Positions 52,149 through 61,489 of a stretch of DNA of 64,000 nucleotides are shown one piece after another. Position numbers and translations under genes: made by a program. The notes under the pieces were generated by a model. The model was not told the origin of the DNA. It saw only the letters and a program-made list of their open reading frames with translations, and ran no database searches. Origin of the DNA: an uncultured Oscillospiraceae bacterium (lineage in GTDB: Bacteria; Bacillota_A; Clostridia; Oscillospirales; Oscillospiraceae); NCBI GenBank assembly GCA_910579155.1, contig CAJTTS010000002.1, positions 46,087 through 110,086 on the forward strand, in the 5' to 3' direction. Within the stretch, counting starts at the first letter, position 1; each line of letters starts with the position of its first letter.

Positions 52149-54302
52149 TCACTTCAAGGTCTCGTAGTAAGCGATGTCCTTCTGCCATGCGCCCTCTTGG
52201 ATAGCCAGGTACTGCTTGCCGGACCAGGCGTTGACCACGGTGTCCACGGCGCTGGCGGCGTCTTGGATGGCCGCGTCGGTGTAACCGTTGGCAATCAGGC
52301 CGAGGAGCATATTGTCGCCGTCCTTCTGCTGATTGAACTTCGTGCTCAGGTCGGTATAGCCGGCCAGGTTGGAATTCTCCACGCTGGTGGTGGGCAGGAC
52401 GGTGGGCACGATGGTGTACCAGGGGTTGCTGGCCATGCCCAGCTCAGGGTGCTTGATGGTGCCCAGGCCGATGGCGGTGGAGATGTAGCCCGCGCCCTCG
52501 CGGCCCACGTCATGGGTACACTGGTACTCGAAGGCCTGGCTCTTCATGAAGGACAGGGTGGAGCCCAGATACCAGCGGGCGTAGTTGGTGTAGTTGCCGT
52601 TGGCGCCCAGGTCCGGGTTCCACAGCTCCTCGCGGCAGGCGTCGGAAATCTGGGGCATTTCCCTGCCGTTAAACATAAAGGTCTCGCTGGAGCGCCAAGA
52701 CTCGGGGCCATAGCTCATGAGGATCTGGCCCTCCTCGGAATAGGCAAAGTCGATGAGGGCCAAGGCAGCGTTCAGCTTGTTCTCGTCGCTGCCCACGCCA
52801 GCCACGGAGATGCCCCAGCCGTCGGTCTTGACGGAGCGCCAAGACTCGGTGAAGCGCATATACACGCCGTTCTCGTCGGTGCCGTCGTACCAGCGGGCCA
52901 CGGGGATCATGGCGGCCATGTACTTCTCGCCCTCCTGGAGCTTAGTGGCATTCATGAGGGTCTGGGTCTGGTTATAGTCGTAGTGCATGAAGCCAAGGTC
53001 GTTCTCCAGGTAGGTGGCGGAGCTCTCCGCGGACTTGTCGAGGAAGGCCTTGGAGATCAGCCCCTCCTCCGCCATGGCGTGCATCCGCTCCATGGCGACA
53101 TAGGTAGCCTCTTCCATACGGGCGTCGTGCAAGGTGTTGTCGCTGTCCACGTACAGCCACTCGTTGCGGGACTCCAGGCCGCGCACGCCGAACAGGGTGC
53201 CGGCGAAGCGGAACATATCCACGCGGCGCTGGTTGTTGTCGTCCTCACGGGTGAAGAGGCCCTGGACCACGTTCCCGCCGTTGAGGGTCTGGGGGTTGGC
53301 CACCACGCAGCGCAGCAGGGCCACTAGCTCGTCGGCGTCCCAGGCGGCGTTCTGGCCAATAAACAGGTTGGCGCGGTCGGTGCCGTAGTAGCCGTTGTAG
53401 GCCTCGTCGATGTAGGTACGCAGCATGTTGACGGCGTCCACGCCGCTCATGGAGCCGGCGGCGTTCATCTTATCGATGATGTTGCCGGCGGCATCATAGT
53501 CCTTGGCGACCTTCTCGGTGCCGGAGCCGTCCAGCTTGACCACGTCGATCTCCACCTTGCCGGAGGTGGGCATATAGGGCTGATAGCTGGGGGTAGCGGT
53601 GTTGTTGCTGGCGTCGGCGGTGAACTCGCCCTCACCGTTGAGCAGCTTCTCCACCCAGTCGGCGCGCATCAGGGGCATACGCTCGATGTCGTCCACGCCG
53701 TCAAAATAGGGGCTGAAGTAGATGGCGCCGGTGGAGGTGTCGCCGGTGATGGCCATGCGCACAATGGGGTTGGCGTCCAGATAGGCCTTGAAGTTGGGCA
53801 TCTTATCCAGATATGCGCCGATGTTCACGATGGTGCCGGCCACGCCGTTCTCGTTCAGCTTGGTGGCGGTGCCGCTGACCATATCCACATCGCCCAGGCG
53901 CTCTTTCCAGAAGTCGAACTCATTGCTGGCGCTGTTGCCCTGGTACTTGTCCTCGAACACCACGTCCAGCTTATCCTGGACGGCCACCCAGGTGGGCTTC
54001 AGCTCACCGGTGTGGTAGGTATTGCCGTCGGCCAGGGTGACGCCGTTGCCGGCGGTCTCCGCGTCAAAGGAGATGCCGGTCTTGGTGCTGTTGTAGCCGG
54101 TGGCCATGCGCAGCACGGTGCCGGGGGCGTAGGTCAGGGTGTTGTCCGCAGGGTTGTCGCTGGGTGTGTCGGCGCCTTCCTGGCTGTTCTGCGCGGGGGC
54201 CTGGGACTGTTCCACGTTGATGCTGGGGCCGCAGCCGGACAGCAGGGCGGCAGTCATAACGATTGCCAGGAACATTGCGATGAGAGACTTATATTTTTTC
54301 AT
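52149..54302 (-). CDS. Extracellular solute-binding lipoprotein of a carbohydrate ABC importer
   Basis: The 717-residue protein has a lipoprotein signal peptide ending in the lipobox LLSGC (Cys24), then an acidic, low-complexity linker and a long family-1-like solute-binding domain (for example MLRTYIDEAYNGYYGTD and LIDFAYSEEGQILMSYG). It resembles the large LplA/YtcQ-type binding proteins that partner with LplB/LplC permeases, and is longer than the usual 450-560 residues. It should capture oligogalacturonides or rhamnogalacturonan oligosaccharides outside the cell (inference from the enzymes nearby). AAGGAGG precedes the ATG; the permeases lie just upstream. Confidence 0.92.
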   Translation of the reverse strand: MKKYKSLIAMFLAIVMTAALLSGCGPSINVEQSQAPAQNSQEGADTPSDNPADNTLTYAPGTVLRMATGYNSTKTGISFDAETAGNGVTLADGNTYHTGELKPTWVAVQDKLDVVFEDKYQGNSASNEFDFWKERLGDVDMVSGTATKLNENGVAGTIVNIGAYLDKMPNFKAYLDANPIVRMAITGDTSTGAIYFSPYFDGVDDIERMPLMRADWVEKLLNGEGEFTADASNNTATPSYQPYMPTSGKVEIDVVKLDGSGTEKVAKDYDAAGNIIDKMNAAGSMSGVDAVNMLRTYIDEAYNGYYGTDRANLFIGQNAAWDADELVALLRCVVANPQTLNGGNVVQGLFTREDDNNQRRVDMFRFAGTLFGVRGLESRNEWLYVDSDNTLHDARMEEATYVAMERMHAMAEEGLISKAFLDKSAESSATYLENDLGFMHYDYNQTQTLMNATKLQEGEKYMAAMIPVARWYDGTDENGVYMRFTESWRSVKTDGWGISVAGVGSDENKLNAALALIDFAYSEEGQILMSYGPESWRSSETFMFNGREMPQISDACREELWNPDLGANGNYTNYARWYLGSTLSFMKSQAFEYQCTHDVGREGAGYISTAIGLGTIKHPELGMASNPWYTIVPTVLPTTSVENSNLAGYTDLSTKFNQQKDGDNMLLGLIANGYTDAAIQDAASAVDTVVNAWSGKQYLAIQEGAWQKDIAYYETLK

Positions 54303-54366
54303 GATGTCCTCCTTAAAAATTTGATTGGGAATGTGTGGATTTTTGTTTAAGGAAGTCTGCGCTTCA

Positions 54367-55257
54367 TTACTCCTTCACGCCGCCGACGTTGACGCCCTTG
54401 GCGAAATATTTCTGGATGAAGGGGTAGATGATGAGGATGGGGACGATGGAGCAGACGATCAGCGCGTAGATCACGGAATCGGCGGCGAACGCCTCGTTCC
54501 AGCCCGCGATCACTTCCGGATCGGTGTACTGCTCCAGGCGGAGCCGGATGAACACTTGCAGGGGGTGCTCGTTTTGGTTGGAGATCATCTGCCGGGCCCA
54601 GAAGTAGCCGTTCCAGCGGGAGATGGCGAAAAACAGGGCCACGGTGGCGATGGTGGACTTGCTCATGGGGATGTACACCTTGCTGAGCACCTGGAACTCG
54701 GAAGCGCCGTCCACGATGGCGGCCTCCTCGATCTCGGAGGGCACTCCCTCGAAAGCGTTGCGCAGCAGGATGATGTTCATGGCCGCCATGCCCATGGCGA
54801 TGACCACCAGCCACTTGTCGTCCTGGATGCCCACGGCGTTGAACACGTCCCGGGTGGCCAGGTAGTTCAGGTACTGGGGCACGATGCCCGCAGAGAACCA
54901 CATGGTGAACACCAGGAAGAAGTTGAAGAACTTCCGGAACAGCAGGCGGCGCTTGGACAGGGCGTAAGCGCCCAGGATGGCCGTCAGCATGGCCCACAGC
55001 GTGCCGTACAGGGTGATGAACAGGGTGTTGGAGTAGGCGTTCCAGAACATGTTGTCGCTGAACATCCGGGCGAAGGCGTCAAACTGCAAATCCTTGGGGA
55101 AGAGCACGATGGTACCGTACTCCACGGCGGACCGGCCACTGAGGGAGGCGGAGACGGCGTACACGAAGGGATACAGGCAGCACAGGGCGAACACGGTGAG
55201 CAGGGTGTAGCTGATGATCTTGAAGATCAGCTCGGAGATCTCAAGTTTTCTTTTCAT
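54367..55257 (-). CDS. Carbohydrate ABC importer permease (LplC/YtcP type)
   Basis: The 296-residue permease has six hydrophobic segments and the EAA coupling loop EEAAIVDGASEFQVLSKVYI with PMSKSTIATVALFF following. It resembles LplC/YtcP-type permeases and pairs with the 55271 permease. It lies 13 bases after that gene and 64 bases before the binding protein gene. Function: inner half of the pectin oligosaccharide channel (inference). Confidence 0.93.
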   Translation of the reverse strand: MKRKLEISELIFKIISYTLLTVFALCCLYPFVYAVSASLSGRSAVEYGTIVLFPKDLQFDAFARMFSDNMFWNAYSNTLFITLYGTLWAMLTAILGAYALSKRRLLFRKFFNFFLVFTMWFSAGIVPQYLNYLATRDVFNAVGIQDDKWLVVIAMGMAAMNIILLRNAFEGVPSEIEEAAIVDGASEFQVLSKVYIPMSKSTIATVALFFAISRWNGYFWARQMISNQNEHPLQVFIRLRLEQYTDPEVIAGWNEAFAADSVIYALIVCSIVPILIIYPFIQKYFAKGVNVGGVKE

Positions 55258-55270
55258 GTGGCCCCTCCCG

Positions 55271-56326
55271 TCAGTACAGCGAGGTGTTGGACGCCTTGCG
55301 CGCGATGGTGTTGGCTCCGATCACCAGCAGCATGCCGATGACGTTGTTCATCATCTCGGCCGCGGCGGCGACGCCGGTGCCCGCGCCGGTGCCCAGGCCC
55401 TGCCGGTAGGCGAAGGTGGACACCACGTCGGCGGTGACGTAGGTGTTGGTGTTGTACAGCAGCAGCACCTTCTCATACCCGATGTTCAGCAGGGAGCCGA
55501 TCCGGGTGATGAGCATGATGACGATGGTGGACAGGATGCTGGGCAGCACCACGTACCGCATCTGGGCCATCTTGTCCGCGCCGTCGATCTGGGCCGCCTC
55601 GTAGCTGGTGGGCGAGATGGCGATGATGGCGGCGAAGAAGACGATGCTGTCGTAGCCCGCGCCCTCCCAGATGCCGCTGATCTGATAGATGGAGCGGAAA
55701 AAGGACGGGTTGTTCAGCAATCCCGCGTTTGCCACCTCGTGGCTGATAAGCCCCATCCCCTCCATCGCCTGGCTGACGATGCCCATACCGGTGGTAAGGG
55801 AGCCCTGCTTCACCAGCATGGTGACCAGGGACGTCATAACCACGGTGGACATGAACTTGGGCAGGTAGGTCAGCACCTGATAGACGCTCCGGGCGGCGTT
55901 GGAACGGATCTCATTGAAGAACAGCGCCAGGATGATGGGGATCGGGAAGCCGAAGCACAGCCCGTAAAAGCTGAGGATGAACGTGTTGCGCATCGCCCTC
56001 CAGAAATCAGTGGAAAGGGTGTCCCCGCCCACCAGCAGCCGTTTGAAGTACGAAAAGCCGGAAAACAACTGCTCTGAGACAGGTATCACGTTATCTGACA
56101 CTTTGAAGCAGCCCAGCAGCTCGTACATGGGGAAATAGCGCCAGAACAGGAATACCAGCAGCATGGGCACCAGCATCAGATACAGCCGCCAGTCCTTCAG
56201 AATGGTGACGCCCACATGACGCCAGTAGTGCTTTTCCACGTCGTCCCGAACGGCTTGCTCCGGACTTACTCGGTAGACTTGCGCTTCTTTGTCATACTCG
56301 AGGAAATCCGCTGCCCTAACTTTCAT
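55271..56326 (-). CDS. Carbohydrate ABC importer permease (LplB type)
   Basis: The 351-residue permease has a cytoplasmic N-terminal extension of about 45 residues, six hydrophobic segments and the EAA loop SYEAAQIDGADKMAQMRYVV. The sequence DWRLYLMLVPMLLVFLFWRY near the first helix is typical of LplB/YteP-type permeases for complex plant oligosaccharides. It pairs with 54367-55257. AAGGAGG lies before the start. Confidence 0.93.
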   Translation of the reverse strand: MKVRAADFLEYDKEAQVYRVSPEQAVRDDVEKHYWRHVGVTILKDWRLYLMLVPMLLVFLFWRYFPMYELLGCFKVSDNVIPVSEQLFSGFSYFKRLLVGGDTLSTDFWRAMRNTFILSFYGLCFGFPIPIILALFFNEIRSNAARSVYQVLTYLPKFMSTVVMTSLVTMLVKQGSLTTGMGIVSQAMEGMGLISHEVANAGLLNNPSFFRSIYQISGIWEGAGYDSIVFFAAIIAISPTSYEAAQIDGADKMAQMRYVVLPSILSTIVIMLITRIGSLLNIGYEKVLLLYNTNTYVTADVVSTFAYRQGLGTGAGTGVAAAAEMMNNVIGMLLVIGANTIARKASNTSLY

Positions 56327-56343
56327 AGTTTACCTCCTCCTTT

Positions 56344-56907
56344 TTATTCCTTCTCCGCGTGGACGCGGAGAAGGTAATGTTTTTGATCCTCATAGACACC
56401 GTCCAGCTTTCGCGCTATCCAGATGATCACAAAAGTAAAGAGCAGGGAGAGGCTGTCTGTGGTGAAAAAGCCCGCCACGTTTTCCAGCCCGGCGCCCAGG
56501 ACCAGCGCTACGGCGGCTCTCCCCGCCTGCATCAGCAGTTGGACCAGGATGGGGAATACCAGGGCCAGATTCCCTGTACGCACCCGTTCCTTTCCGCACA
56601 GCTTCAGCAAAAGGACCGCCAGCACGGACACCGCGTTGCCCGCGCAGTAGATAACAAATTGCGTTCCGGTGCCCCCGGAGAAGTAGCAGAAGACCAACCC
56701 GGCCACCACCGCGTGGATGACCCCCCAGGGACCCCAGCGCATATAGACGACGGCGGCGATGGGGGCCGCCAGGGACACGGTAAAGGGCTGCCCCGGGAAC
56801 CACCAGTTGGCCGCCCGGACGATGATGAACTCGAAAATGGCCAGGGCCAGGGCCATCAGGCCAAGGTCAATGGCCCGGTATTCCTTCCACGTAAGCTGCC
56901 TTTTCAT
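56344..56907 (-). CDS. Multi-pass membrane protein, ECF S-component-like
   Basis: The 187-residue protein has about five to six hydrophobic segments, with AAPIAAVVYMRWGPWGVIHA and FVIYCAGNAVSVLAVLLLKL, which resembles the size and feel of substrate-binding S components of energy-coupling factor transporters. I cannot confirm the family by eye. It is the first gene of the importer operon, 17 bases before the LplB-type permease. The ATG at 56907 with GGAGG is chosen; the frame to 57024 adds residues with no ribosome binding site. Function unknown. Confidence 0.7.
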   Translation of the reverse strand: MKRQLTWKEYRAIDLGLMALALAIFEFIIVRAANWWFPGQPFTVSLAAPIAAVVYMRWGPWGVIHAVVAGLVFCYFSGGTGTQFVIYCAGNAVSVLAVLLLKLCGKERVRTGNLALVFPILVQLLMQAGRAAVALVLGAGLENVAGFFTTDSLSLLFTFVIIWIARKLDGVYEDQKHYLLRVHAEKE

Positions 56908-57230
56908 TGAAAACCTCCATCCGTTCCCGTCCCGTATCTGTACAAATTGGATTTCATCGCAAAGCCAGGACGTTTCTGAAATCCTGGAACAGCCACAGGA
57001 AGAAGCTGATTCGGCTCCTCGCACAAAAAAACGCGGTCATTTTTGTGCATACTGCTTGCATTCCGACCATTTTAACCCGGCATTATTATACAATGTCGTT
57101 AGTCCCTGTGTATATAGAGAAAACAATCCAATTTATGCACAAAATAGATTTCCTGTCATTTTGCCTATGGGCATATCCGGAATTGGGGTTTATAATGTAT
57201 TTATCCTAATTGGAAAGAGAGGCCGTCCCC
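56908..57230. promoter_or_regulatory. Divergent promoter region between the importer operon and the pectin methylesterase operon
   Basis: This AT-rich 323-base gap has no gene. For the plus strand, TGGGCA (57168-57173) and TATAAT (57191-57196) are 17 bases apart and lie 34 bases before the methylesterase ATG. For the minus strand, TATAAT (57090-57085) has only a weak -35 (TACACA, 16-base spacing). It is the natural place for the AraC regulator or another pectin-responsive regulator to bind. Confidence 0.55.
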
Positions 57231-58118
57231 ATGATCCTCACCCATCCCGGGCAGGACCTGCAAGCGGTTCTGTCCAAGGCCCCGCCCGGCGCCACCATCC
57301 GGCTGGAGGCGGGGGAATACCGAGCCAAAGCCGCCGTTTTCACCCCCGGCCTGACCCTGGTGGGAGCGGGGGCGGACCGCACCCGCATCGTCTGGGACGA
57401 CTACGCCAAAAAGCCGGACAGCAAAGGTGTAGAATACAACACCTTCCGCACCTGGACCCTGGCGGTGTGCGCCGACGGCGTCACCCTGCGGGACCTGTCG
57501 GTGGTCAACGGCGCCCTCCGTCCCGAGGACAAGGGCCAGGAGGTGGCCCTCACCGTCTACGGCGACCGGTTTACCATGGAGCGCTGCCGCCTGACCTCCA
57601 CCCAGGACACCCTGTTCCTGGGCCCTCTGCCCGACGACCTCATCCAGCGCTACGACGATTTCCTGCCCCACTGGCTGCGGCCGTCCAAGTCCTGCGCCCA
57701 GCGCTTTACCGACTGCCTCATCGAGGGGACGGTGGACTTCATCTTCGGGTGCGGCGAGGCGGTATTTGACCGCTGCGAGATCCGCTCCCTGGTGGATGCC
57801 CGGGGCGTGGGCTACGCCGCCGCACCCGCCCACGAGCCCCGCCAGCGCCATGGCTTCCTGTTCCGGGACTGCCGCTTCACAGCCGAGGAGGGCGTCGCCC
57901 CCGGCTCCGTCTACCTGGCCCGGCCCTGGCGGGATTACGGCCTGTGCGCATTCCAGGGCTGTTCCTATGAGGGCCACATCTCCCCCCTGGGCTTCGACAA
58001 ATGGAACGACACCCGCCGGGACCGGACCGCCCGTTTTTACGAGGACCCGCCCGTGGCGGGCCGGGTTCCCTGGGTCCGGGCCCCGCAGTCCGTCCCTCTG
58101 GCCTCGGCCGCGACCTAA
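57231..58118 (+). CDS. Pectin methylesterase (CE8), apparently cytoplasmic
   Basis: Pectinesterases remove methyl esters from galacturonan. The 295-residue beta-helix protein has the family motifs STQDTLFLG (Gln125, Asp126), GTVDFIFGCG (catalytic Asp169) and LARPWRDYG (Arg231). The ATG at 57231 follows AGAGAGG; a TTG at 57210 lies before that ribosome binding site and is rejected. There is no signal peptide, so it should act on imported methylated oligogalacturonides, unlike secreted plant-cell-wall pectinesterases. It starts the plus-strand operon with uxaA and uxaB. Confidence 0.92.
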   Translation: MILTHPGQDLQAVLSKAPPGATIRLEAGEYRAKAAVFTPGLTLVGAGADRTRIVWDDYAKKPDSKGVEYNTFRTWTLAVCADGVTLRDLSVVNGALRPEDKGQEVALTVYGDRFTMERCRLTSTQDTLFLGPLPDDLIQRYDDFLPHWLRPSKSCAQRFTDCLIEGTVDFIFGCGEAVFDRCEIRSLVDARGVGYAAAPAHEPRQRHGFLFRDCRFTAEEGVAPGSVYLARPWRDYGLCAFQGCSYEGHISPLGFDKWNDTRRDRTARFYEDPPVAGRVPWVRAPQSVPLASAAT

Positions 58119-58173
58119 ACTCATCCGCTATGCCAACGTTATTTAAATAAGGAAAGGAGAACACGCGCTGCTT

Positions 58174-59655
58174 ATGAAACACTTCATCAAGATCCACCCC
58201 AGCGATCTGGTGGCGGTGGCCCTGACCCCGCTGGCCTCCGGCTCCGCCCTCCAGGTAGACGGCCAGTCCGTCACCCTCCTGGAGGACATCCCCCAAGGGC
58301 ACAAGTTCGCCCTGTCCCCCATCCCGGCGGGCAGCCCCGTCATCAAGTACGGCGCGCCCATCGGCGTGGCCAAGGAGGACATCCCCGCAGGCGGCTGGGT
58401 CCACGTCCACAACGTGAAGACCGGCCTGGGCGACGTGCTGGACTACACCTACCAGCCCCAGGGCTCTTCCCTGGCCCCCACCGGGGAACGCACCTTCCAG
58501 GGTTACCGCCGGGCGGACGGCCGGGCGGCGGTGCGCAACGAGATCTGGATCATTCCCACCGTGGGCTGCGTCAACGACGTGGCCCGGGCCATCGAGCGGC
58601 GGGCGCAAACGTTCAAAACCGGCGCCATCGACGGTATTTTCGCTTTCCCCCACCCCTACGGCTGCTCCCAGATGGGGGACGACCAGGAGAACACCCGGAA
58701 GGTGCTGGCCGACCTCATCAACCACCCCAACGCCGGCAGCGTGCTGGTGCTTGGCCTGGGGTGTGAGAACAGCAACATCGACGTGCTCAAGCCCTACATC
58801 GGCCAGTGGGACGAGAACCGGGTGAAGTTCCTGGTGTGCCAGGAGTCCGACGACGAGGTGGAGGACGCGCTGGCCCTGATTGAGGAACTGGCGAAATACG
58901 CGGGCAGCTTCCACCGGGAGCCCATCCCCTGCTCCGAACTGGTGGTCGGCATGAAGTGCGGCGGGTCGGACGGCCTGTCCGGCATCACCGCCAACCCCAC
59001 CGTGGGCGCGTTCTCCGACCTGCTGATTTCCAAGGGCGGCACCACCATTCTCACCGAGGTGCCCGAGATGTTCGGCGCGGAAACGCTGCTGATGAACCGC
59101 TGCGAGAACGAGGCGCTCTTTGAGGACACGGTGGGCCTCATCAACGGCTTCAAGAACTACTTCACCAGCCACAACCAGACCATCTACGAGAACCCCTCCC
59201 CCGGCAACAAGAAGGGCGGCATCTCCACCCTGGAGGACAAGTCCCTGGGCTGCACCCAGAAGTCGGGCAGCGCCCCGGTGTCCGGGGTGCTCTCCTACGG
59301 CGAGCCGGTCAAGACCCGGGGGCTGAACCTGCTCAGCGCCCCCGGCAACGACCTGGTGGCCTCCACCGCCCTGGCGGCGTCCGGCTGCCACATCGTGCTG
59401 TTCACCACCGGCCGGGGCACGCCCTTCGCCTCCCCGGTGCCCACGGTGAAGATTTCCAGCAACTCCGCCCTGGCGGGGAAGAAAAAGAACTGGATCGATT
59501 TCAACTGCGGCGTGCTGGTGGAGGACGGCACCGTGGCCGAGCTGGGCGAGAAGCTCTTCGAGTATGTGCTGGAGGTGGCCTCCGGCAAGGAGGTCAAGGC
59601 TGAACAGGCCGGCTTCCACGACCTGGCCATCTTCAAGCAGGGGGTTACGCTGTAA
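58174..59655 (+). CDS. uxaA: Altronate dehydratase
   Basis: UxaA dehydrates D-altronate to 2-keto-3-deoxygluconate in galacturonate catabolism. The 493-residue protein has an N-terminal SAF-like domain (about 1-90, with GGWVHVHNVKTGLGD) and the large C-terminal altronate hydrolase domain (GYRRADGRAAVRNEIWIIPT, PHPYGCSQMGDD, SDGLSGITANPTVG, KISSNSALA). Length and order match UxaA. The gene follows the pectin methylesterase by 55 bases and precedes uxaB. No uxaC (uronate isomerase) or KDG kinase/aldolase gene is in the window. Confidence 0.96.
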   Translation: MKHFIKIHPSDLVAVALTPLASGSALQVDGQSVTLLEDIPQGHKFALSPIPAGSPVIKYGAPIGVAKEDIPAGGWVHVHNVKTGLGDVLDYTYQPQGSSLAPTGERTFQGYRRADGRAAVRNEIWIIPTVGCVNDVARAIERRAQTFKTGAIDGIFAFPHPYGCSQMGDDQENTRKVLADLINHPNAGSVLVLGLGCENSNIDVLKPYIGQWDENRVKFLVCQESDDEVEDALALIEELAKYAGSFHREPIPCSELVVGMKCGGSDGLSGITANPTVGAFSDLLISKGGTTILTEVPEMFGAETLLMNRCENEALFEDTVGLINGFKNYFTSHNQTIYENPSPGNKKGGISTLEDKSLGCTQKSGSAPVSGVLSYGEPVKTRGLNLLSAPGNDLVASTALAASGCHIVLFTTGRGTPFASPVPTVKISSNSALAGKKKNWIDFNCGVLVEDGTVAELGEKLFEYVLEVASGKEVKAEQAGFHDLAIFKQGVTL

Positions 59656-59714
59656 GCTGTTCCTTAGGCAAAGACCACATTTTAAAATAACAATATGGAA
59701 GGCAGGAGATCGTG

Positions 59715-61208
59715 ATGAATCAATTGAACTACCAGGTCCTGAAGGAGTCCGGCTACCAAGGCTATGTGCTGGAGAGCGCCCCGGAAAAGGTGCTCCAGTT
59801 CGGCGAGGGCAATTTCCTGCGCGCCTTTGTGAACTACTGGTTCGACGTGTCCAACGAGAAGGCGGGCTGGAACGGCAAGTGCGTCCTGGTCCAGCCCATC
59901 GCCCCCGGCCTGGCCAAGCTCATCAACGAGCAGGAGGGCCTGTACACCCTCTATCTGCGCGGTCGGGAGAACGGCGAGAAGGTGGACCGCAAGCGGGTGA
60001 TCTCCTCCGTGTCCCGCTGCCTGAACCCCTATGAGAAGGCGGATTTCGACGCCATGATGGACGTGGCCGTCTCCAACGACCTGGAGTACGTGGTGTCCAA
60101 CACCACCGAGGCGGGCATCGTCTACGACCCCGCTTGCCAGTTGGGCGACACCCCCGCCTCCTCCTTCCCCGGCAAGCTGACCCAGGTGCTCTACAAGCGC
60201 TGGCAGGCGGGCAGGGGCGGCCTGGTCATCCTGTCCTGTGAGCTCATCGACAACAACGGCAAGGAGCTGCTCAAGTGCGTCAACCAGTACGTGGACCAGT
60301 GGAAGCTGGAGGACGGCTTCAAGAAGTACGTCAACGAGGAGTGCACCTTCTGCTCCACCCTGGTGGACCGTATCGTCCCCGGCCGGGTGAAGGACCCCGC
60401 CGAGGCCGCCAGGATGGAGGAGGCCAACGGCTACCACGACGAGCTCATCGACGTGGGCGAGATCTTCGGCGTGTGGAACATCGAGGGTCCCGCGTGGCTG
60501 GAGGAGAAGCTGCCCTTCAAGGCGGCGGGCCTCAACTGCCCTGTGGTGCCCGACGTAACCCCGTACAAAAAGCGCAAGGTGCGCATCCTCAACGGCGCCC
60601 ACACCGGCTTTGTGCTGGGGGCGTACCTGGCGGGCTTCGACATCGTCCGGGACTGCATGCAGGACGACACGGTGCGCGGCTTCATGAACAAGATGCTCAA
60701 CGAGGAGGTTATCCCCACCCTGCCCCTGGACAAGAAGGATCTGGACCAGTTCGCCGCCGCCGTGCAGGACCGGTTCAACAACCCCTTCGTGGACCACGAG
60801 CTGATGAGCATCTCCCTGAACTCCACCTCCAAGTGGCGCGCCCGGAACATGCCCTCCTTCCTGGAGTATATTGAGAAAACCGGGAAGCTGCCCCCCTGCC
60901 TCACCGCGTCCTTCGCGTGCTATATCGCCTTTTTCTCCAGCGACATCCAGGAGCTGAACGACAAGGGTCTGGTGTGCAGGCGTCCCAAGGGGAACGAGTA
61001 CGTCTGTTCCGACGACCGCTGGGTGCTGGAGTTCTACCACGCGCACAAGGACGATGGCCCGGCGGAGCTGGCCCGCGCCGTCATGACCAACGAGCGCATG
61101 TGGGGCCAGGACCTGACCCGGGTCCCCGGCTTCGAGGCCGCCGTGGCGGATTGCCTGGGCAAGATCCGCACCTTGGGCGCCCTCGCGGTGATGAAAGAGC
61201 TGGTGTAA
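59715..61208 (+). CDS. uxaB: Tagaturonate reductase (altronate oxidoreductase)
   Basis: UxaB reduces D-tagaturonate to D-altronate with NADH. The 497-residue mannitol-dehydrogenase-family protein has the N-terminal VLQFGEGNFLRAFVNYWFD, VVSNTTEAGI, LSCELIDNNG and KVRILNGAHTGFVLGAYLAG, which are UxaB-like rather than fructuronate reductase-like. The ATG at 59715 fits the AGGAG ribosome binding site better than the GTG at 59712. It is the last gene of the operon, 59 bases after uxaA. Confidence 0.95.
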   Translation: MNQLNYQVLKESGYQGYVLESAPEKVLQFGEGNFLRAFVNYWFDVSNEKAGWNGKCVLVQPIAPGLAKLINEQEGLYTLYLRGRENGEKVDRKRVISSVSRCLNPYEKADFDAMMDVAVSNDLEYVVSNTTEAGIVYDPACQLGDTPASSFPGKLTQVLYKRWQAGRGGLVILSCELIDNNGKELLKCVNQYVDQWKLEDGFKKYVNEECTFCSTLVDRIVPGRVKDPAEAARMEEANGYHDELIDVGEIFGVWNIEGPAWLEEKLPFKAAGLNCPVVPDVTPYKKRKVRILNGAHTGFVLGAYLAGFDIVRDCMQDDTVRGFMNKMLNEEVIPTLPLDKKDLDQFAAAVQDRFNNPFVDHELMSISLNSTSKWRARNMPSFLEYIEKTGKLPPCLTASFACYIAFFSSDIQELNDKGLVCRRPKGNEYVCSDDRWVLEFYHAHKDDGPAELARAVMTNERMWGQDLTRVPGFEAAVADCLGKIRTLGALAVMKELV

Positions 61209-61333
61209 CCCGCAAGGCGCATATCCACGCTCCAGGCCGGCCTGCGCCCGGCTCTGGGCGGGGCGGCGCAACCCCTTTCCCACACGCCGTCCAGAAAACA
61301 TAAAAGGTTTTAATTTCCTCTGAGCTCTTTCCA

Positions 61334-61365
61334 CAAAGAGGCGCGCTGCAAAGCGCGCCTCTTTG
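61334..61365 (+). terminator. Terminator of the pectinesterase-uxaA-uxaB operon
   Basis: A perfect 14-base stem (61334-61347 with 61352-61365) and a GCAA tetraloop lie about 125 bases after uxaB. The sequence after it is TCATGC, so the T run is poor. Confidence 0.75.
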
Positions 61366-61489
61366 TCATGCTCCGACGGCTCCTTTTCGACTACCCGGCG
61401 CATTTTTTGGCGCGGAGCGTCATATTGCACAGAACGACCCCTGGTATTTTCACCAAAATTCGTGCAACGAGACTGGATAATTTTCCATC

